From assembly GCF_965363235.1 (NCBI RefSeq), contig NC_134841.1, positions 39,151,440-39,215,439 of the forward strand: DNA of 64,000 bases. Reading direction: 5' to 3'. Below are positions 1-10,910 of this stretch, in pieces. The number at the start of each line of letters is the position of its first letter. Positions within the stretch are counted from its first letter, which is position 1. The notes under the pieces were generated by a model, which saw nothing but the letters and a program-made list of their open reading frames with translations, was not told the DNA's origin and ran no database searches. The DNA is from Mytilus galloprovincialis. Its lineage: Eukaryota; Mollusca; Bivalvia; Mytilida; Mytilidae. Made by a program: the position numbers and the translations under genes.

Positions 1-39
1 TGTGTTTTCTATCACAAGACCAAAATAACACAGATATTA

Positions 40-330
40 ACATCTATAGGTCACCGTATGGCCTTCAACAATGAGCAAAGCCCATACTGCATAGTCAGCT
101 ATAAAAGGCCCCGATATGACAATGGAAAACAATTCAAACGAGAAAACTAACGGCATTATTCATATAAAAAAATGAATGAAAAACAAATATGTAACACATA
201 ATCAAACGACAACCACTGAATAACAGGCTCCTGACTTGGGACAGGCACATACTAAAATAATTTGGCGGGGTTAAACATGTAAGCGGGATCCCAACCCTCC
301 CCTAACCTGGGACAGTCGTATAACAATACA
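40..330 (-). repeat. Dispersed mussel-type repeats (families S and T, local labels)
   Basis: Two repeat fragments lie here in reverse orientation. About 40-175 is the complement of the stretch at 38385-38540 (shared words around 'gcggtatgggctttg' and 'gaaggccgcacggtgacc'). About 195-330 is the complement of 13840-13900 (shared 'ctgtcccaagtcaggagcc' and 'gtttaaccccgcc'). A short direct S-tail follows at about 330-390. No coding capacity is visible. The identity of the parent element is unknown; S may be the tail of a retroposon because its end recurs alone elsewhere in the window. Confidence 0.6.
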
Positions 331-488
331 ACATAATTTGGTCTCTGGTGGGTAGTTGTCTCATTTACAATCATATTACATCTTATTGTGATATTTGCAA
401 ATGCACAACATTGTATTTTTAGTTTTTTCCCCTTTTATTCTATTTGTTTCAGCTTTATTTTTGAATAATGACGACAGGGTAAATACAC

Positions 489-544
489 AGAAAAAAAATT
501 CCTATATACTTTTATATATATAAAGGTATATAGGAATTTTTTTC
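489..544. repeat. Perfect-looking hairpin (inverted repeat) of about 25-bp arms
   Basis: The left arm reads agaaaaaaaattcctatata and the right arm is its reverse complement with a short AT-rich turn. It directly abuts three short tandem repeats that start at 544. Confidence 0.7.
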
Positions 545-640
545 TGAGACGAGTGCCTGATGTATATAGGGAAAAAAACAATCTGAGACGAGTGCCTGAG
601 GTATATACGATTTTTTTTCTGAGACGAGTGCCTGTGGGTA
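544..640. repeat. Three spaced copies of a 16-bp unit
   Basis: The unit ctgagacgagtgcctg occurs at 544, 583 and 619, each followed by a variant of 'gtatata' and an A- or T-rich tract. Spacing is 39 and 36 bp. No function can be assigned. Confidence 0.75.
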
Positions 641-1345
641 AATAGACTTACTCTAAAAATTATATTTGAAAACCCAATATGAATTTTTATACAATGCCAA
701 ACTTTTAAGTTTGAAATAGGAAATTGAAACATACATAGGCTACAAATTAAAGGACCAAATAGTATACTCGAATAGCTTGAATATGAAAAAAATAGCAATT
801 AAAGATTTGTACGATATATGAATTCAACAGATACAGAACATTTTCAGATGGATCGTTTATAATAATAAGCTGCATTTCACATATTACTCATTTTGGACAA
901 TGCTACAAAGGTATAAAAAAAAGACCATCTGCTACATTTAAGTCAAGATATAAAGGATTACCACACATCAATCGATAATTAATAAATTGGTGGATTGTCT
1001 ATTTTAATGTTATCTGATAACGAGCTGTTGACACACACACGACATTTTAATGAAAATGTAAATTACACTTGATATATTACAGCAGACTTTTTCCTGTTTC
1101 ATATCAATAATATTGACAATTTATTTGCAAATTTTTTTTCTCTATTAAAGTATTTTGGAATTTTCCAGATATCGTTTAATTTTGTTAAATGCACCAGATT
1201 CTTCAATGCTGTCACAAGTAAAAGAAAAATCATAAGACAACAGAGAATATACTTGTTATTAATGCAACATAGTTTACTTATATTTGATATTGTGACGATT
1301 CCAAACAGGGTAGTTTTTTTTTGTGTTACAACCATGCTGATTTTT
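641..1345. other. Gene-free AT-rich stretch
   Basis: About 700 bases of AT-rich sequence. Short open frames on both strands show no family resemblance or splice-flanked exons. Nothing recognised. Confidence 0.5.
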
Positions 1346-2486
1346 AGCTCACTAGGGCCCGAAGGGCCCCATGTGAGCTTATGCCATCACTGGGCGTCCG
1401 TCGACTGTCGTCGTAAACTATTTAAAAAATCTTCTTCTCTGAAACTACTAGGCCAAATACCTTCAAACTTAACTAAATGTTCCTTAGGGTATCTAGTTTA
1501 TAAATTGTATCCCAAGTTTTGATCCATCGACAAACATGGCCACCGTAGCTAAAATTAGAACATAAGGGTCAAATGCAGTTTTTGGCTTATATCTGAAAAA
1601 CTAAAGATTTTAGAGCAAATCTGCGATGTGGTACAATTGTTCAATTGGTGAAGATCTATCAGCCGTGTAATTTTCAGAAGAATCGAACAACCCATTGTTG
1701 GGTTGCTGCCACTAAATTATTAGTTTAAAGGAAATTTTGCAGTTTTTTGTTATATCTTGAATATTATTATAGATAGATATAAACTGTAAACAGCAATAAT
1801 GTTCAGTATAGTAAGATCTACAAAAATGTTAATAAGATCATGATTGTCAATTGACCCCTTAAAGAGTTATTGCCCTTTAAAGACAATTTTACACAATTTG
1901 TTCAATAAGTTTCACTTTGATAACATTTAAAAATCTTCTCCTCTGAAACTACTGGGCCAATTACCTTCAAACTTTAATTAAATGTTCCTTAGGATATTTT
2001 GTTTACAAATTGTATCCGAAGTTTTGATCCAATGACGAACATGGCCGCCATGGCTAAAAATAGAACATAAGGGTCAAATAGGGGTTTTTGGCTTATATCT
2101 CAAAAACTAAAGCTTTTAGAGCAATTCTGACATGGGGTAAAATTGTTCAATTGGTCAAGATCTATCGGCCCTGAAATTATCAGACGAAACGAACAACCCA
2201 TTGTTGGATTGCTGCCACCGAATTGGTAGTTTTAACAAAATTTTGCAGTTTTATGTTATTATTTTGAATATATTTATAGATAGATATAAACTTTTAAGCA
2301 GCAATAAAATTCAGCAAAGTAAGATCTACAAAAAAGTTCATTTGACCAAAATTGTCAATTAACACCTTAAGGAGTTATTGCCCTTTAAAGACAATTTTAC
2401 ACAATTTGTTCATCAAGTTTGCTAACATTTAAAAATCTTCTCCCCTGAAATACAGGTGATCGATTCAGGCTCTTGAGAGCCTCTTG
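1346..2486. mobile_element. Mollusc-type non-autonomous element with ~500-bp internal units
   Basis: The left end is a strong imperfect hairpin at 1346-1379 (agctcac ... gggcccgaagggcccc ... gtgagct). The right end is a palindrome at 2467-2482 (aggctctt/gagagcct) followed by cttg. Inside, a block beginning aaaatcttctcctctgaaac recurs at about 1422, 1928 and 2428, so the body is built of units of about 500 bp. No transposase or reverse transcriptase is encoded. From memory, sequences of this kind are very common in mollusc genomes. A Helitron/Helentron relationship is possible from the terminal hairpins but the 3' end is not the classical CTRR, so the class is left open. Confidence 0.6.
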
Positions 2487-2644
2487 TTTCTTTACAGTAG
2501 TTAATTTTTTTTGCGTATGTGTGCACTTTGTCCTTTTTCTTTTTAACCATGTTGTTGATAGTTATATTTCGACTTACAAGTTTAAATGCTCCTTTGCAAG
2601 CTTTTGCCTCCCTTCCATGTGCAATGTTTAATATATTGTTTCCA

Positions 2645-3288
2645 GTTCATATCTATCTATGGATCTAAAGCAATTACAGTAAATCTGACAAGGATAAAAT
2701 GTTCATCAGGTTAAGATCTATCTGTCCGGAAATATTCAGACGAACCAGACAACCCGTAGTTGGGATGCTGCCCCTTAATTGGTAGTTTTAAGAAAATTTT
2801 GCAGTTTCAGGTTATTATTTTCAATAGTATTATAAATAAATTAATACCAAAAAATGTTTAGCATAGTAAGATCTACAAATAAGTCAACATGAATTATTGC
2901 CCTATAAAGTAAATTTTTAACAATGTTTTGTAATTTTTTGTTATCTTTTGCAAAAATCTTTTCCTCTGAAACGACATACTAGACAAATTCAACCAAACTT
3001 GGCCACACTCATCATTAGGGTATCTAGTTGAATATACGTGTCCAATGACCTCCCACCCCTCAAGTCAAACAACATGGCTAGAAATAGAACATAAGGGAAT
3101 ACAAATGTTTATCAGGTTTTGATCTATCTGCCCTGAAATGTTCAGACTAATCACACAACCTGTTGTTGGGTTGCTGCCCCAGAAATGGTAATTCGAGGAC
3201 ATTTTTCTTCAATATTATCCTAGAGATAGCTGTAAACGCCAACAATGTTCCTCAACGTTGATCGACAAATAAGTCAACATGACCAAAA
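2645..3288. repeat. Diverged copy of the ~500-bp-unit element
   Basis: It repeats the internal landmarks of 1346-2486: 'aagatctatctg', 'gttgggttgctgcccc', 'agtaagatctacaaataagtc' and 'aatcttttcctctgaaac'. The terminal hairpins are missing, so this is a truncated older copy. Confidence 0.6.
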
Positions 3289-3295
3289 AGGAAAG

Positions 3296-3480
3296 TCGTC
3301 CCTAATCTAATGGCAAAATCAAAAGCTAACCCATCAAACGAATGGATGATAACTGTCATATTCCTGACTTGATACAGGCATTTATGTAGAAAAATGTGGA
3401 TTTAATCTGGTTTTATAGCTAGCTAAACCTCTCACTTGTATGACAGTCGCATTCGATTCCATTATATTGACGACGATGTG
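3296..3480 (-). repeat. Dispersed repeat, family P (local label)
   Basis: Reverse-complement copy of a family also seen at 14806, 25310, 36415 and 62848. Its hallmark on the other strand is caagtcaggaatatgacag followed by 'tccattcgtttgatgtgttt'. Non-coding; parent element unknown. Confidence 0.65.
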
Positions 3481-4424
3481 TGAAAAAAACAGACATAATT
3501 GGTAAAAAGTCATTAACAGAGGCACAGCAGTCAACATTGTGTCATTATCTTAATCACTCTAAAACAAAACAGATTTATTAACAAACATTAACGATGGCTA
3601 GATAACACAATAACGGGATGTTTATGTACAGAGCCACGTCATATGTAAGAAAGACACAAAAAGGCATATAGACAAAATCACATTAAAAAGACGAAAGATA
3701 AGAATACAGAAATTATAATAGAACAATTAAACAAATCAACAACAAATGGAAGTTTTTAACGACCTTGACTGGCTATACAGCCCTTGCACGGTCGGTAACA
3801 ATGACAGGATGCATAACTATAGAGCCACGTCATATGTACGACACAAAAAAAAAACATATAGCAAAAGCATATTAACAAAAAATGAAAGACAAGAATGCAA
3901 AAACTATCTTAGAACAATAATACAATAACGGGATGTATAAGTACATCGAGAATAACATCAAATGGATACCACCAAACCTAACAGTATCAATCATTAAAAC
4001 AAATGAAAGAATATTATAACACATTATTAAGATGATTAACAACGTCCGTACCCATAACATGTACTTCAAGACCATCTTGTATTATTTGTGAAGTTGATAC
4101 CGAATATTTATCAACAAGGGATTGATACCTTCCGATGAACCGTTATTTTGAAGACAAAAAAGACTAGACATTCTTTGACATACCCCTGTTTCAACTTTGT
4201 GCTCAGACACTGGTAACGTTTTACAAAAGTCTGAGTAGTTGTTGCATGCTCTTGAATACCGATTAAGTTTGGATATGTATATATCCGATATGCAGGTGAA
4301 GTTGGTATATTGCTACTAAGGTGGGGGGACATTGGTAATTTCAAAATGAAAATCGGCTCGTTTGTCATAGAATCTTGAATTGAGATTACCGGGTATGTCA
4401 AATTTATCGTATAAGTCTAAATAA
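3481..4424. other. Gene-free stretch with a short local duplication
   Basis: A block around 3630-3740 ('gagccacgtcatatgta' plus 'gacaaaatcacatta') recurs in modified form at about 3820-3930. Short open frames here are fortuitous. Confidence 0.5.
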
Positions 4425-4680
4425 AGTCAACAATAGTATACCGCTGTTCAAAATTCATAAATCGATTGAGAAAAAAACAAATCCGTGTTACAAACTAAAA
4501 CTGAGGGAAACGTATCAAATATAAGAGAACTACGATACAACAGAAACACAACATTAAAATGTAACACACAGAAACGAACTATAATATAACTATGGCCATT
4601 TCCCTGACTTGGTACAGGGCATTTTAAGAAATAAATGGTCGTTTGAACCTGGTTTTGTGAAATTGAGGCGCAGGGATGAA
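4425..4680 (+). repeat. Dispersed repeat, family Q (local label)
   Basis: Hallmark 'gtataccgctgttcaaaa' then 'aaactaaaactgagggaaac' and 'aacgaactataatataac'. The same family occurs reversed at 5232-5373 and 57690-57882 and nested at 25378-25515. Non-coding. Confidence 0.6.
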
Positions 4681-4735
4681 GTGTCTGTTGTTTCTTTAAT
4701 TTTTGGTTTTGGGGGATATAAAGTAATCGCAATCT

Positions 4736-4862
4736 TTAACAAAACATCTCTCTTCTGAAACTACATAAACAAATTCGATCAAATTTTGCCACACTCATCA
4801 GTAGGGTATGTAGTTAAAATGAGTCCTATGACCCAGCCTACCAACCAACATGGCTTAAAACA
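4736..4862. repeat. Short fragment of the ~500-bp-unit element
   Basis: Matches the segment at 2950-3080: 'ctcttctgaaactac', 'aaattcgatcaaatttt', 'ccacactcatcagtagggta'. Confidence 0.5.
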
Positions 4863-4879
4863 GAACAGTAGTTCAGTAG

Positions 4880-5022
4880 AATGAAGTTGAGTATGCGGTA
4901 TGGACTTTGGTAATTGTTGAAGGCTGAACTGTGACACATATTTGTTAATTTCTGTGTCATTTTGGTCTCTTGTGGAAAGTTGTCTCATTGGCAATCATAC
5001 CACATCTTCTTTTTTATATTGA
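4880..5022 (+). repeat. Dispersed repeat, family S
   Basis: Ends in the family tail 'tctcattggcaatcatacc' followed by 'acatcttcttttttata'. Other copies are at 38385, 46150 (reverse), 59085 (reverse) and 60345. Confidence 0.6.
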
Positions 5023-5048
5023 CAGCAGAGTTACATATTTTGATCTGA

Positions 5049-5092
5049 GTGTCACTAATGAGTCTTATGTAGACGAAACCCGCGTCTGATGT
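5049..5092 (+). ncRNA. Degenerate hammerhead ribozyme
   Basis: Same architecture as the motif at 5612 but the first conserved block is CTAATGA instead of CTGATGA. The changed base corresponds to invariant core G5, so activity is unlikely. Helix II (GTCT/AGAC) and the GAA block are kept. It lies in a short retrozyme fragment of about 5040-5115. Confidence 0.7.
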
Positions 5093-5231
5093 ATCAAATT
5101 ATAAGCCTGATACTTTTGATACTTTTGATATTTATTGGACATTTTAAGGCAAGTCAATTTTCAGGATTGTTGATATCGATGTTTTAATATAATTTTATAT
5201 GTTGTTATTCTATAGTTAATTTCTATGGATG

Positions 5232-5373
5232 TTGCATTGTCGTTTGTTTTTTGTTGCACTCCAGTGTTTCTGTTGTTTCGTTGTTGTATCTTTTATTTGA
5301 TGTGTTTCCCTCGGTTTCTTTCCCGGATTTGTGTTCTCTAAATCCATTTATGACTTTTGAACAGCGGTATACA
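5232..5373 (-). repeat. Dispersed repeat, family Q, reversed
   Basis: Complement of the 4425 family: 'gatgtgtttccctcggttt' and 'gacttttgaacagcggtata'. It runs directly into the retrozyme copy that starts at about 5374. Confidence 0.6.
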
Positions 5374-5688
5374 ATGCTGGTGGAGGTTTCGTCCCCGAGG
5401 GTGTCACCAGCCCAGTAGTCAACACTTCGGTGTTGACATGAATACTAATAATGTTGTCATTTTTACAAATTTCCTGTTTTCGAAAAACTAAGGATGTTCT
5501 TATCCCAGGCATAGATTACCTTAGCCGTATTTGGCACACCTTTTTGGAATTTTGGATCCTCAATGCTCTTCAACTTTTTACTTGTTTGGCTTAATAGATA
5601 TTTTGATATGAGCGTCACTGATGAGTCTTATGTAGACGAAACGCGCGTCTGGTGTACTAAATTATAATCCTGGTACCTTTGATAATTA
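5374..5688 (+). mobile_element. Single near-full-length retrozyme monomer, plus orientation
   Basis: About 315 of the ~356 bases of the monomer are present, running from the 'gctggtgg' stem through the hairpin gtcaacacttcggtgttgac near 5418, the 'atagattaccttagccgta' block and the hammerhead at 5612 to 'cctttgataat'. This is the only sizeable copy in which the ribozyme lies on the plus strand, and it stands alone rather than in an array. It joins a family Q repeat at its left edge. Confidence 0.8.
5612..5655 (+). ncRNA. Type I hammerhead ribozyme, core intact
   Basis: Order 5' to 3': helix I strand GCGTCA, core CTGATGA (5618-5624), helix II GTCT-loop-AGAC (5625-5637), core GAA (5638-5640), minimal helix III AC-GCGC-GT (5641-5648), cleavage nucleotide C at 5649, then helix I strand TGGTGT (5650-5655). 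Helix I pairs over six positions, allowing G-U wobbles. Every invariant core base is present and the site is the canonical GUC. The two-base-pair helix III is typical of hammerheads that work best as tandem dimers (known for the family), yet this copy is single. Confidence 0.9.
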
Positions 5689-8600
5689 TATACTTCTGTT
5701 GCCTTAATTTGTAAGACAGACAAACATCTGTCTCTTTTTCACTCTGAATTTGAAAATAACGATCGGTACTATCGAAATGTATTTATTCTTATTACTCATA
5801 AAAAGATTTCAGAGTCATGTATGTTCTTAATCACATAATTTAAAAACAAATATATTTTAATTACTAGTAGCTAGGTAGCAATGAATGCTTGAATCGTCTT
5901 GAATACTGTTTCGTGATTAGTTTCTTTCTCGGCCTATTTATTGCTGCTTCAACATGTATTCATTTCAACAGCTGCTGTGGAACCTTACATCATAGACACA
6001 AAGGGTACTCTTCTTTTGCAGGTTAGATACGAAAAAACATCAAAATTCTTAATTAGAAAAAAATAAACTGATTACGCCACGGCTAAAAAGGAAAAGATTA
6101 ACAGATATACATAGACAGTAGTACACTAAAACATAACATAGAAGAGCTCGTAAAAGGGTTTCTGTTCTGTTCGGAACTGTCACAACACTTAATTCGAACT
6201 TCAGTGTTGGTTCTCTTGTCCAAGTACCTCTTTTATATAAGGCTTTTCTGTCGTTCATTCCGCAGTGTGCTTTAAACATTCTTGACTATTTGAAAAAAAA
6301 CATATCAGCACGGTAAAGGTAAGTGTATTTGTTTTTCTACTCAATTTAATGTAACTTAGTCGGATCTTTGAATAAACTATGACTTACAACTTAACAGGTG
6401 CTAGTCTGCTATAAACCAGGCTCAGTTAGTGCCTACAGGCATACCTACACAGTGTCGATACATTTATAGCCGAAGTTTTTAGTAGAATCGTTACAGCTTG
6501 TTCATCTCTGAACAATTTAATAATATATATATATATATATATATAAAGCATACTTATATTTTCATTGTGTTAAAGAATTTACATGGGTTGAGGCTAATGG
6601 TTTTGTATTAAAGCTCATCAACAATACTAGGCTTATCATTCGTTACGCAAGACGAACCTTTGTCTACATGAACTCATCATAGATACTAGCATTGAAATTG
6701 GTTAAGCCAAAAGCACATATCGTGTTCAAAAGACTGTCGACCTCGAATCAGAAGAATTACAAGGCCAAATACACATGAATTTCAAGACCCATGAAAATAA
6801 AAATAAATACAAAAGGTTGAACCAATAAGTTGAGATTTTATTTGCCTTTTGTAAAATAGTTCAATTGACCATTTGTTAAAACAAGAATAAAATGTTTGAT
6901 AAGATTGTTCTGAAGTGAAATGAAAAAAGTCAAAAAGTAACAGGACCACGAAAAGCACGTAATTCATCTATACATTCAAAGTGAAAGAAAGATTACTTGT
7001 AGAAAACTTCATAGTAGCCAAGTTAAACGATCATATATGATTGGTTTGTAGTTTAGAGTGCCAATACATTTTAAGGACCCTTTAAAGTTCAGATGTGCTC
7101 TGAAAGATGGATTTTTTTTTGTTGTGATTGTGAACTATATACATGTATCTCTTTGTGTAGCGCACGACCTTGTGTCGTTATAAGTCATACCATTAAACCT
7201 CATGTTTTGGTTGATTCTAACCCAAACTGCGTAAAGAGGATTTCATGTTCCTTTCTGATTCTAGCAATGTACGTATCTATTACCCATTTATTAATTTCTT
7301 AATCATTTCCTTATATTTTCAATAGTGTCTTTTAAATCGTTAAAACTGAGATATATAAAAGGTAAGAACTTGTTGACATTTCAGTGATTGAATGAAAGAA
7401 CATCATCAATATATTTGAAAGTGGTCTTTGAAAACTTTGTTTACCTTTATGAGTTAAATTGGTCTTTTTTCTTCATTTGAGTGTGAGAAGCATATCCATA
7501 AAGGACCGTTTAATATTTATCAGGAGGAATGAGAAACACATTTTATAATACTAATGATGCGTTGTCATCAGTAGAGAAAAAAGTCTATAAAAGCTCAAAG
7601 GATTGTGATGAACAGAAAACAGTTTATTAAAGCTCTTGTGTAACACAACATTTTATATAAACTGTTTTATATACCGTCCAAGAGTTTTACTAAAAAATGG
7701 GCAGCACAAAAGCTTTAATTAAACAGGTTTTTTATTTAATAAAGCCCAAAACCTGTTTTTTGTGTATCACAATCTATATTGAGTTTCATCAACTTATTTT
7801 TCTCCACATCAGAAAATGTTTTCAAGTTTGAATATTTTGAAGAATAACGTTAACAATCTATTGATATCGAATAATCATTCATTGATCAAAAAGAATAAAT
7901 AAGTGATTACATTGACATTTTAACAATAATGCAATGATGCAATTACAGTTGATTATCCCAAGGTCATTTAAAAGGCTGAGTAAAGTTTTCAAATTGAACC
8001 CGAATTAATAAATATGATAATTTTGGCATAACTGTGTTTGTACAAAATGCAATGTACAAAGATAAAGACGGGACAACATTAACGATTTTAGAAACATCTT
8101 TAATATTACTAGCTTTTCTTTCACATTGTTTCACGAATGTGATGTCCTAGTTTTGCATCATATCACATAGACATTGCACTAACTGAAAGTACACACATTG
8201 GTTCTTTTTTTAATATTATTAAACGATATTTCTCATAACATCTTCAACTTAAATGTCGTTAACAGAGCCAAAATATTGGAAATGGAAGATTTTAACTCAA
8301 ATAGTTTTACTCTGTAATTGCTACTGATTATTTTTGATTTTGTTCTTATATTGTGTTGTAACGCCACTGTCCTTAAGAGGTGGTTGACAACTCAACAGTA
8401 TGCTTAACATGAATATAATATTATTGAGGCATAAGTTTCCAGTTTGAAATATTTCACACTTTTTTTATGGCATGGCTTTTTTTTTTATATAGCCTACTAT
8501 ACGGTAACAGGTTTTCTCATTTTTGAAGGACGAATGGTGGTCTATCATTTCTTCAGTCCACTTTAGTTTAACTTTGGTGGATAGTTGTCTCGTTTTCAAT

Positions 8601-9110
8601 CAAACTGTATCTCCTTTATATCTATTATCTTTTTTTCTTTTTTTTTAATTGAAACATATTCTCCTAGGTTATTAGTTCAACGGTAAAGCATGGATCACGA
8701 GAAAGACTATAAAGACTTTACCTACATTCTCCCACCGTTATAGGTGATGTTTCGGGAAACATTTACCACAGGACGTTGAACTACAAGGAATGAACCAATC
8801 GTGTTTGATGGTATAAAGGGAAAGCAAATTTTCGACAGACGGAGCATGAAACGTTTATAGATCACAATTTGGCTATGAGAAACATACAAAGATAAATTTC
8901 ATACACCTGGACAAAGATAGATAGCCACACAAAAATTTGAGAGAAAACATATTTGTGTTTACGAATCCTTAACAAATATTCAGTGAAAAATGATATAAAT
9001 ATCATATCTTTTGTATAATACTTTATTCAAGTTTGTTGCCATGCTTATTTTGGTCAAATTTGCTGCTTTTAATAAAAGGCAATAAGAAAACTAAATAGAT
9101 GTTACAAACT
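5689..9110. other. Gene-free stretch
   Basis: AT-rich sequence with an (AT)n microsatellite at 6521-6545, a small inverted repeat at about 7720-7763 (aacaggttttt / aaaacctgttt) and a family S fragment at about 8500-8630. Around 6060-6150 there is a weak reverse match to the tail of the reverse-transcriptase repeat at 45600-45690. No exon-like open frame is supported. Confidence 0.5.
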
Positions 9111-9116
9111 TTTATT
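9111..9116 (-). promoter_or_regulatory. Polyadenylation signal of the minus-strand C1q gene
   Basis: AATAAA on the minus strand, 14 bases past the stop codon of the C1q terminal exon. Confidence 0.6.
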
Positions 9117-9129
9117 TGACGCATTTTAC

Positions 9130-10818
9130 TTATATCAAATGACCAGAAAACATCGAATAATGTTCACCTAGAACATGCCCTGAAGGCCGAGGATGGATGA
9201 TAGAGATACAATCCCCTTTCTCCAATGCGAGTGTGGCTTGTAAAGATCCTGCTGTATATGGGTCTGATGCAGCATGGCCCCGTACAAGTCGATTGTTATT
9301 TTTTGCCAGGGTCAGTTCAAGCGCTCCGTTGTTTCTATGTCCAGAAACAAAACTCACTGCGAATTGGTATGTCCCTTTACGTGGAGCCGTAAACACTCCG
9401 GAATTTGCGTTGTATCCATTCCCGATGTTTGTTAAAATAGAATCAAATTTAACTACGCTGCCTGATGTTAATGCCACTTCTCTTGGAGTTTAGGTTGCAA
9501 GGAACGCCGGTTTTTCGGAGATTCCTCCTATAAAAGAATCATTTTATAATAATTTTAAGTATTTAAGTATTTACATTTTAACTTATAGTTGTGTTACATT
9601 TGGGATGTTACCACTAATATTTTAAATAATATAAGTGTATGGTTTATACAGTTACATCAAATTTTAGGCACTTTAACTTGGTTTTCCTTTATATTTTAGA
9701 TTAAATAGTGAAGTAAATTCTTTTTTACCAAAAAAAATTTATTCTGAAACTTAAAATCATTTTTGATTGCCTGTTTACCCTCTTGTTTTTACAATTTACA
9801 AATAAACTTCAGAAAATATATATTTGAAGTATAATTATTACACCAAGGGCGGAACAAATATTGGTTCATGTATAACCTTCGATTTAGTGTCTATATGTTA
9901 AATGAATATTTTTGACATTGGAAAGAGTTGTGGAATATATACCTGATTGACACGCTATCTTCCTCATGACATTCGTCAAATCTTCGAATTCGTCATTGTC
10001 TGAAATATATGACTTTATGAGGACGACATTATTAGATAAAACTTCATGCACTTAGTATACCCAAGAGTTTTCACATTACCTAAACAGAAAGAGAATACCT
10101 ATTAGAATTTGAGCAAGAAAATGATAGAATTGCATCAACTCTTTAAAGATTAGTATACTCAAAAGTTTTAACATCGCCTATGCAAAATATAAATTTTTAG
10201 GTCATACAATTTTTTTTTTTTAAATTTCAAGAAACTATTTACATTGCATTAGTTAAAATGTAAATTTTGACCTGTTATAGTTTTTTGGATATTATTGAAA
10301 TCAAAGAGTAAAATAATACCTATTAGAACTTGACCAAATTATTAATAAGCGATAAATAATGATAATGACTAAAATAGTGTTATCGGTTTTGAATTATTTT
10401 AATGTTATGGGCCCATTTGGGACCAGAAATTCAATTTGCAGCAGATTTTGAATTAGCCGTGACAATACTTCTTTTATAAACCATTTTTTCAATCAACAAA
10501 TAGTGATTTTTAAATATGACAGCATCACCATTTGTAATCACGAGTACTAGTTATTTCGATCGACTATATGTACTTTGCAGTGAGTAAATTGTGTGTTTAC
10601 GCTTTTTATTCACACTGATAAAACACTAATTCGTGTCAACAAATAAATTATAAAAACGACAATTATTACATCAAATGAACTGTTTTCGTAATAATAACAA
10701 TAAAAATCGTTACATTTGCAATAAATGTAGGCAAACACTTACTTATTCTTTGGCAAGAGCTGGCAGCAGATGATGCATACAATACAACCAACATAAGTAA
10801 GCTTAACTGTAGACTCAT
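9130..10818 (-). pseudogene. Secreted C1q-domain gene disabled by one in-frame stop
   Basis: Three exons on the minus strand: 10818-10743, 9999-9943 and 9527-9130, all with GT/AG borders and phase-1 introns, the same pattern as the intact gene at 26203. Exon 1 starts at ATG 10818 and encodes a signal peptide (MSLQLSLLMLVVLYASSAAS) followed by a Cys. Exon 2 encodes an acidic 19-residue linker ending near a Cys. Exon 3 carries a complete C1q jelly-roll domain with the GVFTAPRKGTYQF core, GSLQATLALEKGD and the terminal SGHLI. Read through, the product would be 176 aa. Codon 57, at 9492-9490, is TAA where the intact paralogue has TTA (Leu), just inside the C1q domain. Nothing else is broken, so this is a very recent null, a segregating allele, or a sequencing error. 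An internal acceptor after the stop is conceivable but weak. The expected product is a soluble C1q-like lectin or recognition protein. Confidence 0.85.
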
Positions 10819-10901
10819 TTTCTTTGACTGGTCTGAAACTAAAGGATGCTCAATCGTAAGAGGTGACAACACTAAATTGAAAGAACATGTTCAAATGCAA
10901 G

Positions 10902-10910
10902 GCTTTATAT
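10902..10910 (-). promoter_or_regulatory. TATA box of the minus-strand C1q gene
   Basis: ATATAAAG on the minus strand about 90 bases upstream of the start codon at 10818. This fits a short 5' UTR and resembles the TATAAATA placement in the plus-strand paralogue. Confidence 0.5.
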
